The notes: generated from the sequence alone by a model not told the origin. A stretch of DNA of 64,000 nt from Arthrobacter sp. SPG23 (GCF_000876655.1 NZ_JYCN01000013.1:62001-126000), one strand, 5' to 3'; shown: positions 25,417 to 35,004, counted from the stretch's first letter. Made by a program: numbers and translations.

Positions 25417-27030
25417 GTGTCCCACCCGATCGATGTTGGATCAGTGCTCGGCGGCCGCTACAAGGTCACCGCCACCGTATTGACCTCACACGACCATGAT
25501 CTGGTGCTGGATGGCGTTGACCAGGTCCTCAACCGGCCGGTGAGCATCCTGGTGGCGGGTCCGGACAACGCGGAGCAGGTGGCCCAGAGCGCCCGCGAGG
25601 TTGCCACCGGGGAGCGGCCCGGAAATGTGCAGATCCTTGACCTTGGCGTCAGCGACTCCACCACCTACCTGATCACCAACCACACGTCAGCTGCCGATCT
25701 CCTGGACCTTGTGGTTGCCTCCAATCCGCCCTACGTTGAGCCCTTCTTTACGGACACCCTGGGTAGCGAAATTTTCGGCCACGCGCGGTCCCACGAACCG
25801 GAAACATATGACGGCCAATACGACGAAGAAGAGGTTGAAGCCGGCTATATCAACTACGGCAACAACCATCCGGCCGCCCAGGACCGCAAGCAGTCATCTC
25901 CGCCCGTTGTACCTCCTGTAGTTCCTCCCCGCGCCGCACCCGTGCGTCCGGCGTCGGCCCCGTCTGTTGGCTCCGCCGGCTCCGGTGCCGGTGCAGCGCG
26001 TCCCGGCGGGGCGAGAGGAAACGGGGTAGGAGCTGCAGCCGCCGGTGCGGCCGGTGCAGCGGGTCTTGCTGCCGGAGCGGCCGCTGCGGGCAGGGACTCC
26101 AAAAGTCCTTCCACCGCGCCGCAGGCCACGACGCCGCAGCAGGCTGTCCACAACGGCGGGCGGGACACCGAAGCCATCAATACGCAGGCTCCCGCTGCCG
26201 AATCCCCCAAAGTGTCCCTGTGGGAAGATAACGACTACGAACACCCCGAGGAGGAGGCCCCCTCAACCGGGCCGGCCAGGACCGCCCGGGAGCGGATGGC
26301 AGCCACATTCCCGGCCTTCGCCGGTGGCGGCCGCGGCGACGAAACTGACGAATACTACGACGACGAAGAGCCGCCGGAGCGCGAGCCGCGGTCCATGCGC
26401 TGGCTCGTGGGTGGGCTGCTGGCCGCCGTCCTCGTGGTGGGTTTGATCTTCGCCGTTTCCAACCTCGGAAGCCTGTTCAAGAGCGAACCCCAGACCAATC
26501 CCGCTCCGGGGAACTCCAGCAACACGTCCCAGCCGCAGACCACCGGAGCGCCGACAGCCACCGAGTCCTCAGCTCCCGTGGCGGGTCCGCCGGCCGTCGA
26601 AGGAGTCTCCCGGCTGGGCAACTTTGATTTTGCCGCAACGTACGACGGTGACCTTTCCAAGACGTTCGACGGCAACGGGGCCAGTTACTGGTCGGACATG
26701 GAGTTCGCCACCGACAACTGGGGCGGTCTTGCTCCTGATGTTTCCCTCGTAGTGAAGCTGAAGAGTCCCTCGAAAGTTTCGTCCATCACGCTCAGCCAGC
26801 TCGGCGGCAGCGGCGGCAACATCAGCGTCCTGACGAATGATCGCCCCTCGCTGGAAGGCGCCAAGCAGGTGGGAACCAACAGCTTCACGTCACCGGACCT
26901 GACCATGCCGCTTTCCGAGCCGGTCACGGCGCAGTACGTGATCGTGTCCATCAAGAACCTCCCCAAGCTGGCCGCACCGAAGACCCGCTTCGGCTACGGC
27001 CTCCGCCTCGCCGAGATCAAGGTTCAGTAG
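25417..27030 (+). CDS. MviN-type pseudokinase remnant with C-terminal discoidin-like domain
   Basis: A 537-residue single-pass protein. Residues about 8-100 look like the N-lobe of a serine/threonine kinase (VGSVLGGRYKVTATV, then a beta-3 strand VSILVAG without the usual Lys, then an alpha-C-like helix and a hinge at YLITNHTSAADLLDLV). No C-lobe, HRD or DFG motif follows; instead there are about 225 residues of Pro/Ala/Gly-rich linker. A membrane helix (WLVGGLLAAVLVVGLIFAV) follows at about 328-346. The exported C-terminus (about 395-537) is a beta-rich discoidin/carbohydrate-binding-like domain with FDFAATYDGD and YVIVSIKNLP. In mycobacterial MviN the pseudokinase and this domain are fused to MurJ. 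Here they are encoded just after murJ, which suggests a role in controlling lipid II export. Confidence 0.8.
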   Translation: MSHPIDVGSVLGGRYKVTATVLTSHDHDLVLDGVDQVLNRPVSILVAGPDNAEQVAQSAREVATGERPGNVQILDLGVSDSTTYLITNHTSAADLLDLVVASNPPYVEPFFTDTLGSEIFGHARSHEPETYDGQYDEEEVEAGYINYGNNHPAAQDRKQSSPPVVPPVVPPRAAPVRPASAPSVGSAGSGAGAARPGGARGNGVGAAAAGAAGAAGLAAGAAAAGRDSKSPSTAPQATTPQQAVHNGGRDTEAINTQAPAAESPKVSLWEDNDYEHPEEEAPSTGPARTARERMAATFPAFAGGGRGDETDEYYDDEEPPEREPRSMRWLVGGLLAAVLVVGLIFAVSNLGSLFKSEPQTNPAPGNSSNTSQPQTTGAPTATESSAPVAGPPAVEGVSRLGNFDFAATYDGDLSKTFDGNGASYWSDMEFATDNWGGLAPDVSLVVKLKSPSKVSSITLSQLGGSGGNISVLTNDRPSLEGAKQVGTNSFTSPDLTMPLSEPVTAQYVIVSIKNLPKLAAPKTRFGYGLRLAEIKVQ

Positions 27031-27236
27031 CCCCCTGACCCCCTGCAGGAACAGACCCTAGAGACCCTCGAGGCCCGGTAACACGGTGTCTCCCGCCCCG
27101 GCAAGACGGTACCCTGAGTGGTGGCGTCTTGTTGGCCTCCGTCCATGCCCGGAATATTCAGGATCAACAATGGGTTGTGCCATGTGGCCGGCCAGCAAAA
27201 GCAGGCGCATCGACAAAGGAAGAGGTTCACCGTTCA

Positions 27237-28193
27237 GTGAGCAACGCAGAAAACACCGCGTCCCAGGTACGTGATGTCATCATCGTCGGCTCCGGCCCTG
27301 CAGGCTACACGGCCGCAGTTTATACGGCGCGAGCCAACCTGAAGCCGCTGCTCCTTGCCGGTTCCGTCACTGCCGGCGGGGAACTGATGAACACCACCGA
27401 CGTGGAAAACTACCCCGGTTTCCCTGAAGGCATCATGGGTCCTGACCTCATGGAGAACTTCGAAAAGCAGGCCGCCCGCTTCGGCACGGAAATCCAGTTC
27501 GAGGACGTCACCGCGTTGGATCTCGACGGCGACATCAAGACGGTCACCATCGCAACGGGGGAGACCTTCCAGTCCCGCGCCGTTATCCTGTCCACCGGAT
27601 CGGCGTACCGCGAGCTTGGTCTTCCCAATGAAAAGCGACTCTCCGGCCACGGCGTTAGCTGGTGTGCAACCTGCGACGGTTTCTTTTTCAAGGACCAGGA
27701 CATTGCAGTGATCGGCGGCGGAGACTCAGCCATGGAGGAGGCGCTGTTCCTCACCAAGTTCGCCAAGTCCGTCACCGTGGTGCACCGCCGGGACACGCTC
27801 AGGGCGTCCAAGATCATGGCCGACCGTGCCCAGGCCCACGAGAAGATCAACTTTGTCTGGAACACGGCCGTCGAGGATGTCCTCGGCGGAGAGAAGGTCA
27901 CCGGACTGAAGTTGAAGAACCTCGTTGACGGCACCGAGTCCGAACTCGCCGTAACTGGCGTCTTCGTGGCCATCGGAAACGATCCGCGCACCGACCTCAT
28001 CAAGGACACTCTGGAACTCACGCCAGAGGGCACCATTGCCGTTGAGGGCCGCAGCTCCAGGACGAGCGTCAAGGGCGTGTTCGCCGCCGGCGACGTTGTT
28101 GATCCCACGTACCGCCAGGCCATTACCGCTTCCGGCTCGGGCTGCGTCGCAGCTATCGATGTGGAGCACTACCTCGCAGACTTCCACGCCTAA
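27237..28193 (+). CDS. trxB: Thioredoxin-disulfide reductase
   Basis: A 318-residue two-domain flavoprotein with the FAD-binding motif VIIVGSGPAGYTAAVYTARA, the NADPH-binding IAVIGGGDSAMEE and the redox-active motif CATC (143-146). It also has the C-terminal FAD motif GVFAAGDVVD. It reduces thioredoxin with NADPH. GTG 27237 (MSNAENTASQVRDV) is preferred; an upstream extension would give 36 unusual residues. AAAGGAAGAGG lies about 12 bases upstream. trxA follows 37 bases downstream in the same operon. Confidence 0.95.
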   Translation: MSNAENTASQVRDVIIVGSGPAGYTAAVYTARANLKPLLLAGSVTAGGELMNTTDVENYPGFPEGIMGPDLMENFEKQAARFGTEIQFEDVTALDLDGDIKTVTIATGETFQSRAVILSTGSAYRELGLPNEKRLSGHGVSWCATCDGFFFKDQDIAVIGGGDSAMEEALFLTKFAKSVTVVHRRDTLRASKIMADRAQAHEKINFVWNTAVEDVLGGEKVTGLKLKNLVDGTESELAVTGVFVAIGNDPRTDLIKDTLELTPEGTIAVEGRSSRTSVKGVFAAGDVVDPTYRQAITASGSGCVAAIDVEHYLADFHA

Positions 28194-28230
28194 ACAGCGC
28201 ACTATTGATCCGAAGGGAAACAACAAGGTT

Positions 28231-28557
28231 ATGAGCAACGCAAAAGACGTAACGGATGCAAGCTTCAGCGCGGATGTACTGTCGGCCGACAAGCCGGTCA
28301 TCGTGGATTTCTGGGCTGAGTGGTGCGGTCCCTGCCGCAAGCTGGGCCCCATCCTGGACGAGATCTCTGTTGAGTACAGCGAGAAGGTCAATGTGGTCAA
28401 GGTAAACGTTGACGACAACCCTGCCATCGCAGCCGAGTACGGCATCACCTCCATTCCCGCCGTCTACCTGTTCCAGGGCGGCGAGGTGAAGAACACCGTT
28501 ATTGGCGCCAAGCCTAAGCAGTTCTTCGAGAAGGAATTTGCGGACGTCCTGTCCTAG
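28231..28557 (+). CDS. trxA: Thioredoxin
   Basis: A 108-residue thioredoxin with the active site WCGPC (residues 31-35), the cis-proline segment SIPAVYLF and the typical fold length. It reduces protein disulfides in the cytoplasm and is recharged by the reductase encoded just upstream. The start ATG at 28231 has AAGG a few bases before. A strong terminator follows at 28610-28655, which closes the operon and marks the start of the gene-free region. Confidence 0.96.
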   Translation: MSNAKDVTDASFSADVLSADKPVIVDFWAEWCGPCRKLGPILDEISVEYSEKVNVVKVNVDDNPAIAAEYGITSIPAVYLFQGGEVKNTVIGAKPKQFFEKEFADVLS

Positions 28558-28586
28558 CTTGAGGACCGCCTAGGCGGTTCACGTGC

Positions 28587-28608
28587 TAACCGGGGATCCG
28601 GTTAGCTA
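28587..28608 (+). promoter_or_regulatory. Hairpin downstream of trxA
   Basis: CTAACCGG-GGAT-CCGGTTAG forms a perfect stem with a four-base loop immediately before the trxA terminator. A smaller palindrome (ACCGCCTAGGCGGT) precedes it. It may protect the transcript end from degradation. Confidence 0.5.
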
Positions 28609-28609
28609 G

Positions 28610-28655
28610 AAGCGGTGGCCACCCCTCTCATAAGGAGGGCTGGCCGCCGCTTTTC
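28610..28655 (+). terminator. Intrinsic terminator of trxB-trxA
   Basis: An 11-bp stem AGCGGTGGCCA with TGGCCGCCGCT (one G-T pair) encloses a CCCTC/GAGGG inner stem and is followed by CTTTTCG. It ends the thioredoxin transcript. Confidence 0.85.
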
Positions 28656-29027
28656 GTATGTAGTGGCCGGTTGATACTGAGGGGCAGTCAGTTCGGCTGG
28701 AACCAGGGCAGCGACCTGTCCGGACCCAGGCGCCGGCGTCGTTGCCATTCCTGTAAGCAACCTTCCTGGGATGTTTTGCAGTTCTATCTTGTCCCAGTCT
28801 GGCCAGGCTTTGAATGGAGTATTTTCTCTAGCTTGGGGTAGTCCAATCCGCCTTTGGAATCACCGGGCCGTCTCCGGACCGGGACGTAACGGGGTTGTGA
28901 TGGGCGCTGGCATGACGTTGCGCGCGGCGGGACAGCGCTGGTTGCGGGCAACGAGCAACGCGGGCGACAACGTGACCCGTACGGCAGGCACCGGGCACTC
29001 ACTTACTGACTGGATAGGCTGTTACAG

Positions 29028-29036
29028 CCCCCCCCC
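29028..29036. repeat. C9 homopolymer
   Basis: Nine consecutive C residues in the gene-free region. Such tracts are rare elsewhere in the window and are prone to slippage and sequencing error. Confidence 0.9.
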
Positions 29037-29248
29037 GGTGAGCGGTTCCCGGCACCAAGGTGCGGGCTGGCTCCTTTCCCCACCGTGTAGAGCCCAATGA
29101 GGGGAGCGGTGCCGCACAACGGGATGCAGCGGAATGAAGCGGCCGCGTGTCCCATGGCGCCATCTCCTTGGCTGCGGCAAGGTCGCTTCAGGAGCTCATC
29201 GCGGCTGGTGCCGATTTAAGGGTGCTAATCATTCGCCTGCGCACCTTG

Positions 29249-29262
29249 GTTTCACGTGAAAC
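29249..29262. promoter_or_regulatory. parS site 1
   Basis: Exact copy of the palindromic parS core GTTTCACGTGAAAC, recognised by ParB. Flanks are G and G. Confidence 0.92.
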
Positions 29263-29467
29263 GTCGGACCAACCACGCCCTTAGCGAAGGCGCGCCCTGC
29301 GGATCGTCTGCGACCACGGCCTAATCCCAAAGACAACAGACCTCAATGGACCCCTTCCTGCAGGCCTGCAGGACGGACAGAGATCCTCTTGGGAAGGACC
29401 GTGAGGGGGCGAGGGAACGGTATCGTGGTATTTTCGTGGCGCTCTGGTGAGTGTTCCTCCCTCCCAT

Positions 29468-29481
29468 GTTTCACGTGAAAC
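29468..29481. promoter_or_regulatory. parS site 2
   Basis: Exact parS core, with flanks T and G, 219 bases from site 1. Confidence 0.92.
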
Positions 29482-30114
29482 GTACTCAGGGTGGAAATGG
29501 GGTGCGCTCCAAATATGGCTAAGGCACATCACTCGTGCCGTATTCCGTCCATAAATTGAAGGCCGCCCTTAGCTGTACCTCTCTATCTGTGCGCAAGAGG
29601 CAGAAGCCACGATGGCGGCACAACAAGGTGCACTGCGAGTCGAACAGCATAATCCTCCCTGCGGTGATGGTTTGTCTTATTTGCCCACAGGTCGACGCAG
29701 CCGTTCTCGAAGCCGGCTAACCATCCCGGCAAACTCTCACCAGTCAAAGTAACCAGGACCGAGAGACAGCCAGATTCGTATGTAGACCTTCCCTCATGAC
29801 GCATGCGCCAGGGGGATACCTGTCCGAACCACAAGTCGCGATCCGGGCATGCCGGTATCAAAGCCAGTCAGTGTCGGAGCCTGCCCGTAGCCCTTCGGGA
29901 CGTTCGCGAGTGCTACCGGTGGTGATTTAGCAGTGACTCTTCCTGTTCTCACCCTCACGCGCACCGGGCCTCCAGACAACGCCCCTCGTGGACTCGGCCT
30001 CACTCTACGCGAACACCCCAGTCTAAATATAAAATCCCGGAGTACGCGCGGACTTCTGGCCTGGTTGACTCTGTAGCCCGCAAGTCCGCAAGCTCACCTG
30101 ATCACTAGCCCCTA

Positions 30115-30123
30115 GGGGGGGGG
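30115..30123. repeat. G9 homopolymer
   Basis: Nine consecutive G residues directly after CCCCTA in the gene-free region, making CCCCTAGGGG plus extra G residues. Confidence 0.9.
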
Positions 30124-30204
30124 TGGCGACCATTCCAACAATTCTGCATGAACGATCCTTCGATGACCTTCTTGGAGACTTGAAGGGTCACACTGCACTG
30201 CCGT

Positions 30205-30218
30205 GTTTCACGTGAAAC
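30205..30218. promoter_or_regulatory. parS site 3
   Basis: Exact core with T and A flanks, giving the full 16-base palindrome TGTTTCACGTGAAACA. Confidence 0.94.
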
Positions 30219-30795
30219 ATCGCCATTGGATTGCTCGCTCCATGGTGAGCCCTGGCTGCCTCCAAGGGGTGCCCAGCAGGAGTTATCTCCTTCGTTCGAA
30301 ACACCCCACGAATGCTCGCCTAGTATCCGCCTAGCCAATCTTCTTACGCCGGTGGATCAGATCACTGAGAATAGCCGAAATGTCTGCCGGACCAGTAGGT
30401 CGATGACTGCTCCGGTCCATGTACCTCATATTGAAAGTCTTCACGGGCCGCCCCATCTACGCCGGCAGAGTGGGGGAGTCAGCATAAGTTCTCTAATCAG
30501 ACGAATTGGCTTGGCTTCCCAGCGGGACCGGATTCGATGACTGCCAGCGCAGACCGCCCTCCCATGCCTGACAGCTCTGGACGCCCCCGAGGAGATGGCC
30601 CAGGTCCGGCACATCAGCTTGGCTCAGGTTCCCCGTATTCCATCCGTTCAATGACTAGCAGATGTGGCGGGACGTCACCGGAGACCACCGCCGTCCCTTC
30701 AGAGGAAAGCCTCTAAGAGTCATGCGGCTAAGCGAACCTCTAGCCAGCCTGGACTCACCGCCAATAGACGACTCACGCCACAGACTCCTGTATAC

Positions 30796-30809
30796 GTTTC
30801 ACGTGAAAC
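30796..30809. promoter_or_regulatory. parS site 4
   Basis: Exact parS core, with flanks C and A. Confidence 0.92.
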
Positions 30810-32044
30810 ATCGGCGATGCGTCCCGCAATGACCGCTCCATCAGGACCCGGAACCAACCGAGAGGAGGTGCATGCACATCCGCCCGTCGCGTACTCCAGC
30901 AGCATAGGAACCGCTCCTGCCGCCTACGCCGACCCGATGCGGGGCAACGCCTATGCAGTCACAGCATCGCAGCAGCAAGGTTCGACAGGGGGTCAACGAC
31001 AAGTTCCCGTCGAGATCTTTCGTAACTGCTACCTGGGAGCTGACACCTAGTTATTTGTGCTCTCCCAGCCCCCGCCCGTAGGAATATGCACCTCCAGCAA
31101 CACACGAGTACCAAGGGCGGACCAAGCAGAGCATAGAGCTTCTGGACACCAGCCGGAAATAGCAACTCCATCCCTCGGCCCACAGGTCACCAGGGCAACC
31201 ACCTAGCGGTACTTCCAGTGACCACCGCGAGGCACCGCTCTCAGTGTTTGGCACCAAGCACGCCCCTGTTTCCTGGCACAAGTCCGGTCCTGGATCGTGG
31301 GTTCGACGACGCCCAGAGGCATGTCGCCGGGCACGTGAGTGGCCGACTACCCTCTGTCACCGCGGTATCTACGAGCAACGCTTCGCCCAAGCGAGCGGGC
31401 TGGCACAATGCAGTACGGGCCAGCCTGCGAAGAGGGCTCAGCCGCAGTGCTGGTCCTGCGCGAACTCAGCGAACCCGTCGCTTAGCAACCAACCCAGGAG
31501 GTGACCTCCCGGACGCTGTGCCAATGAATCTACGTCACCAGACAAACGCCCTATGCGCCGCCCAGCAGCAGCCGCTCCTGACGATTCGGGATGTGCCGGC
31601 CGATCATCGGGACGGCTGGCACAACGGTCAACCCTAACCCGTCATATGGCCCGTCTGTCTGACCGACAGCCACCTTCGGCGAGCCCCAAAAGAACACCGG
31701 CTGACGGCGGAGTGAGAAGGCCGGACCGGCATCAAGGTAGACCCACAGTCCCTAAATTCCAGCCAGGCTGGGAGATTCCACGAAGAATATCCCGCCGCGC
31801 TAACGCCCCATCCAGCCAGCATCGGAGCAAGCTCCATAGGTACAAGAGCGTCTCCCAGATCGTGGCCGGTGATCTGCCCCTCGGACTGGACTAGGGAACT
31901 TTTGCGATGATGCCAGCACCCCCAAAATAGGCGAGATCTCGGGGACGTCGTCAAAGGAAGGTTGGATCGGACTGTCCTGCATAGTCCGAAAAATAGCACC
32001 AGCCGGGCAGTTCGTTTCGTCTTCCTTGCCTGGTTCGGCCACGG

Positions 32045-32099
32045 TTGTCCCCACCCGTTGAGCATTTCTCCACAGAAGTTTTCCACAGGCTTGTCCACA
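32045..32099 (+). promoter_or_regulatory. Tandem DnaA-box array, group 1
   Basis: Four same-direction DnaA-box-like 9-mers: TTGTCCCCA (32045), TTCTCCACA (32066), TTTTCCACA (32079) and the consensus TTGTCCACA (32091). The last three are spaced 13 and 12 bases apart. They match the actinobacterial box TT(A/G)TCCACA with zero to one mismatch. Confidence 0.65.
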
Positions 32100-32313
32100 G
32101 CCGTCGACGATATCAACACTTCGTGACTTTGAACATATTCTCCACGTCCGACCGCAGCGGTCGCCATGTGGCGCGTGTCACTTACTGCGGTCCGAGTGAA
32201 GGATGCCTTCTGGACCCTCTATGCATTACCCAAATAGGCGTCTTTTGGTGTTATTCGCGGGAATTTACCCGATGAGCCCCCCGTTTATGGGACAGGAGAC
32301 AGAGATCTGCGAT

Positions 32314-32327
32314 GTTTCACGTGAAAC
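32314..32327. promoter_or_regulatory. parS site 5, between two DnaA-box arrays
   Basis: Exact parS core, with flanks T and G. It lies 85 bases before the five-box DnaA array at 32412-32467 and 215 bases after the first array. Confidence 0.92.
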
Positions 32328-32411
32328 GAACCCCCGCGGCCAATTGAGAGCGTCGCTACTTGCGATGGTGCCGCGGTCTCAATCCACACCAAGGACTCAA
32401 TCGGCGCCAAT

Positions 32412-32467
32412 TTGTCCACAAAGTTATCCACAGAGATATCCACCTTGTTATGCACTCCTTATCCACG
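32412..32467 (+). promoter_or_regulatory. Tandem DnaA-box array, group 2
   Basis: Five same-direction boxes start at 32412, 32424, 32436, 32448 and 32459: TTGTCCACA, TTATCCACA, ATATCCACC, TTATGCACT and TTATCCACG. Two are perfect and three are degenerate. The 12-12-12-11 base period leaves only two or three bases between boxes. Such regular, unidirectional packing is not expected by chance in DNA of this composition and suggests cooperative DnaA binding. Confidence 0.72.
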
Positions 32468-33515
32468 GATCCACACCGCACCCGATGCCGCGACCCGAAG
32501 CCTCAAGGGTCGTGGGGAGGGTGTCTCCACGCCACGACAGGGGGACTGCCCGAAGTGAACGCAGCCAGTTCCAACTTCGGAAAGCGAAGACCTTGCGGCC
32601 GTCGACTATGCGGAGTAGCTTCGGCTGCACCTGACGCCCACCAAGATGCCAGCTCTGCACTGCGCCGAACACCATCTCCCAGTCCTTTCTGGAATGCCGG
32701 CGGGTAGACCGCCGGGACGCCGGGTCGTTGGCGGTTGTGAATCGGCGGAGAGCATCTGCCACGAAGCCCCACATGCACATGGTTCCTGCCTGTGTAGGGC
32801 TGGTGCCTCACCTGTCAGCCGGCACATGGTCCAGAGCACATTTGCCTGAGCCGTCGAATCTCCAGCTGGATGGGCTCTTGCTGAGTCTCCTGGTCCGTTC
32901 GAGTTGATGCCGTGCCGTCTGAGGAACGCACGACACATAAGCCCAGAAAGCTGTACAGTCCCAAACAGGCGGCAGTTGGCGCCACTCGGGATGTCGTAGC
33001 GTCTGGCTTCTTACCTTGGTGACTCAGTTCCCCGAACCACGTCAGGCCCCCAGGGTAGGCCAGAAGAGTCCGATGGGTGCCTGCGCTGTAGAAAGACCCG
33101 CCGATTGGTGCGCATGTTCCGGCACTCTGTGGAGCCGATCGAAAAACCACGCCAGGGGGAACCAAAGAACCCCGGCAAAAGCGGAACCGCCCACGGAGCG
33201 GTGGTCACGGACGTCGCGCAACCTCACGGATGCCCAAGGCCACATCCCGACGCATTCCAGTTACTACACATGTCCACTCACCCGGGAGGATCCATTCATC
33301 CAAGAAGCCTCTCCGGTATCCACGGGCTCATGGCCGGAACGCTGTATGTCGGTTTTTCCTCTAGAACTGCACCCATCCACCGGCCGACGAATGAGCCAAG
33401 CTGATCAAGTTGCCGTTGGACTGGGGACGCTCCACCACGCGGGCCTATCCCAAGGCCTTGTGAGCCTGTCCATCATGATCCATAAATATGACTTTATCTA
33501 ACCAATGATCGCTTG

Positions 33516-33529
33516 GTTTCACGTGAAAC
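33516..33529. promoter_or_regulatory. parS site 6
   Basis: Exact parS core, with flanks G and A. Confidence 0.92.
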
Positions 33530-33995
33530 ATTGGCGGCTCGTTCCCGGGTGCGACGGCAGCTCGTCCGCATAATTGTCTTGATGCCGGGGATCGCGCCGT
33601 TCTGGGGGAGCAAAAGAGCACCGGCCGATGGCCTGCGCACCACTGGCCGGGTTTGAAGCGAGCAGCAACACCGGTAACATCTGGCCTGGACTGATGATCC
33701 TGCTCGGGCCGATTTCCGAGCGTATGAGCATAAGCCAGAAGGGCGGGGACTGGCGGCCCCGAAACTCAGACTCGTACTGAACGGGGGTTCCGCATGGAGT
33801 CAGCCGGGCGATGGGTAACCCAGTAACCAGCGTCCTTCAGCTGCCACGCAGCCGTGCTGAAGGTGACGGTGATGTTTGATGCCTAACCAGGCGAACCCCG
33901 TAAGAGCGTCCCAGCCGAGCCACAAGCAGGCTAACAGGGTCGCGCAGAGCGACGGGGCACACCGCGAGGACCCACCACGCGGCCCTAGTGCGGTA

Positions 33996-34009
33996 GTTTC
34001 ACGTGAAAC
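33996..34009. promoter_or_regulatory. parS site 7
   Basis: Exact parS core, with flanks A and A. Confidence 0.92.
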
Positions 34010-34958
34010 ATCCCGTGAGCCAGCCCGGTACTGGCAGCCTGGTACTGGCGCCGGCCAAAGAGGGCCCCTTACGGGCAACGATTGAGCCGCCGGATGTTTG
34101 GGGGATCCCGTCGTACAAAAGCGACGGGGGATTGGCGCGACATGCGTAGCGGGGCGCACAAAGCCAACCCGCCTCATCAAGATGGACCGAACCGCCCAAC
34201 CACAACCACCTCATCCCCGACAGGTGGGTCGGAGGCCACCACCCAAAGAGCAATCGACGACCGGAGTCCAGTAGTTCAACTTCACCCCGCCAAGAGACAC
34301 CTGCTGCCCATCAGGAATTCCACGCACTTTGGCACTGTAACCACCCCCTGCCGATGAACGTGACTAAACGGGATCAACTCAACCGGACCGCGGCGGCCGA
34401 ATCGACAAAGGACGTCCGTTTAGGCCGAACCAACAAGCCATAGGGTACAGAGCTGCACCATAGTGGATTACGCACGGTGACCGGTGAAGCTATCCACCTC
34501 CGCCCTTTAGGTCACGCCGCCGACAACAGGCACGCATTCGGCCCGTCGGCATAGTCGGTACCACGCAAGTAGGGACCCGCACGGGTACAGGCCATCCTCG
34601 CTGGCACCAAGGGGGGACGTCCGTTACCCCGCGCCCCCTAGGGGCCAACTGCAGTCCAGGGGCCCAATCCACGCGCTAGCTGCCCGTCCCCGCCCCAGGA
34701 GCCACGTCGACGCCCCACGGCGCTCGTACCGTCTGCGAGGAAACCCGCGCGGCGCCTCCAAACGATCCGAAAACCACGCAAAAGCGGCCTAGGCACAATC
34801 CCTTTCACCACCAAGTCACACCAATTCAGCGGATGGGCCGGACACAGGATCCCCAAACTAACGTCCCAGGCGATTATGGCTTGCGGGAACACTCCCGATG
34901 CCCGAGGCGAGGGGGCGCAGCACCCGTAAGGAGTACACAGCTGTCTGGACACAACAAA

Positions 34959-34988
34959 GGGGACCTGTTTCACGTGAAACAAGCCCCC
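34959..34988 (-). terminator. Probable parAB terminator built around parS
   Basis: On the minus strand, downstream of parB, GGGGGCTTGTTTC pairs with the matching bases through GGTCCCC, with loop ACGT and a trailing TTTGTTG. Two G-T pairs form only on this strand, so the RNA hairpin suits the parB transcript. The upper half of the stem is the parS palindrome itself. Confidence 0.55.
34967..34980. promoter_or_regulatory. parS site 8
   Basis: Exact core with T and A flanks (perfect 16-base palindrome). It lies 24 bases beyond the parB stop codon and forms the upper stem of the hairpin described at 34959-34988. Confidence 0.94.
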
Positions 34989-35004
34989 TCGTTCTGCTAA
35001 ATAT

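Larger units (their letters stand above)
28656..35004. other. Gene-free origin-proximal region with parS and DnaA boxes
   Basis: About 6.3 kb between the trxA terminator and parB contain no reading frame that looks like a gene. The longest open frames are 100-180 codons, mutually overlapping in all frames, without start context or any recognisable motif. By eye the base composition is less GC-rich than the genes around it. What it does hold is eight exact parS cores, two tandem runs of DnaA boxes (32045-32099 and 32412-32467), and two 9-base homopolymers (C9 at 29028-29036, G9 at 30115-30123). In mycobacteria the same interval carries only short genes such as cwlM. The content suggests a DNA platform for ParB and DnaA rather than a coding region. 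Confidence 0.75.

Noticed and set aside
28984..29100. Possible tRNA or small RNA near the C9 tract
   Set aside because: No cloverleaf or conserved T-arm (GTTCRANNC) could be built from the sequence.
32045..32476. This segment as the true oriC in place of the dnaA-dnaN spacer
   Set aside because: The dnaA-dnaN spacer has boxes in both directions plus a clear AT-rich unwinding element and the standard gene context. The 32-kb arrays lack an obvious AT-rich stretch beside them. A second functional origin cannot be excluded without replication data.
30664..33501. Open frames of 128-177 codons in the gene-free region, such as 31634-32167 (minus) and 33016-33501 (plus)
   Set aside because: They overlap each other on both strands, lack ribosome sites and recognisable domains, have mixed composition, and several contain parS-derived VSRET by chance. 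They look like random open frames.
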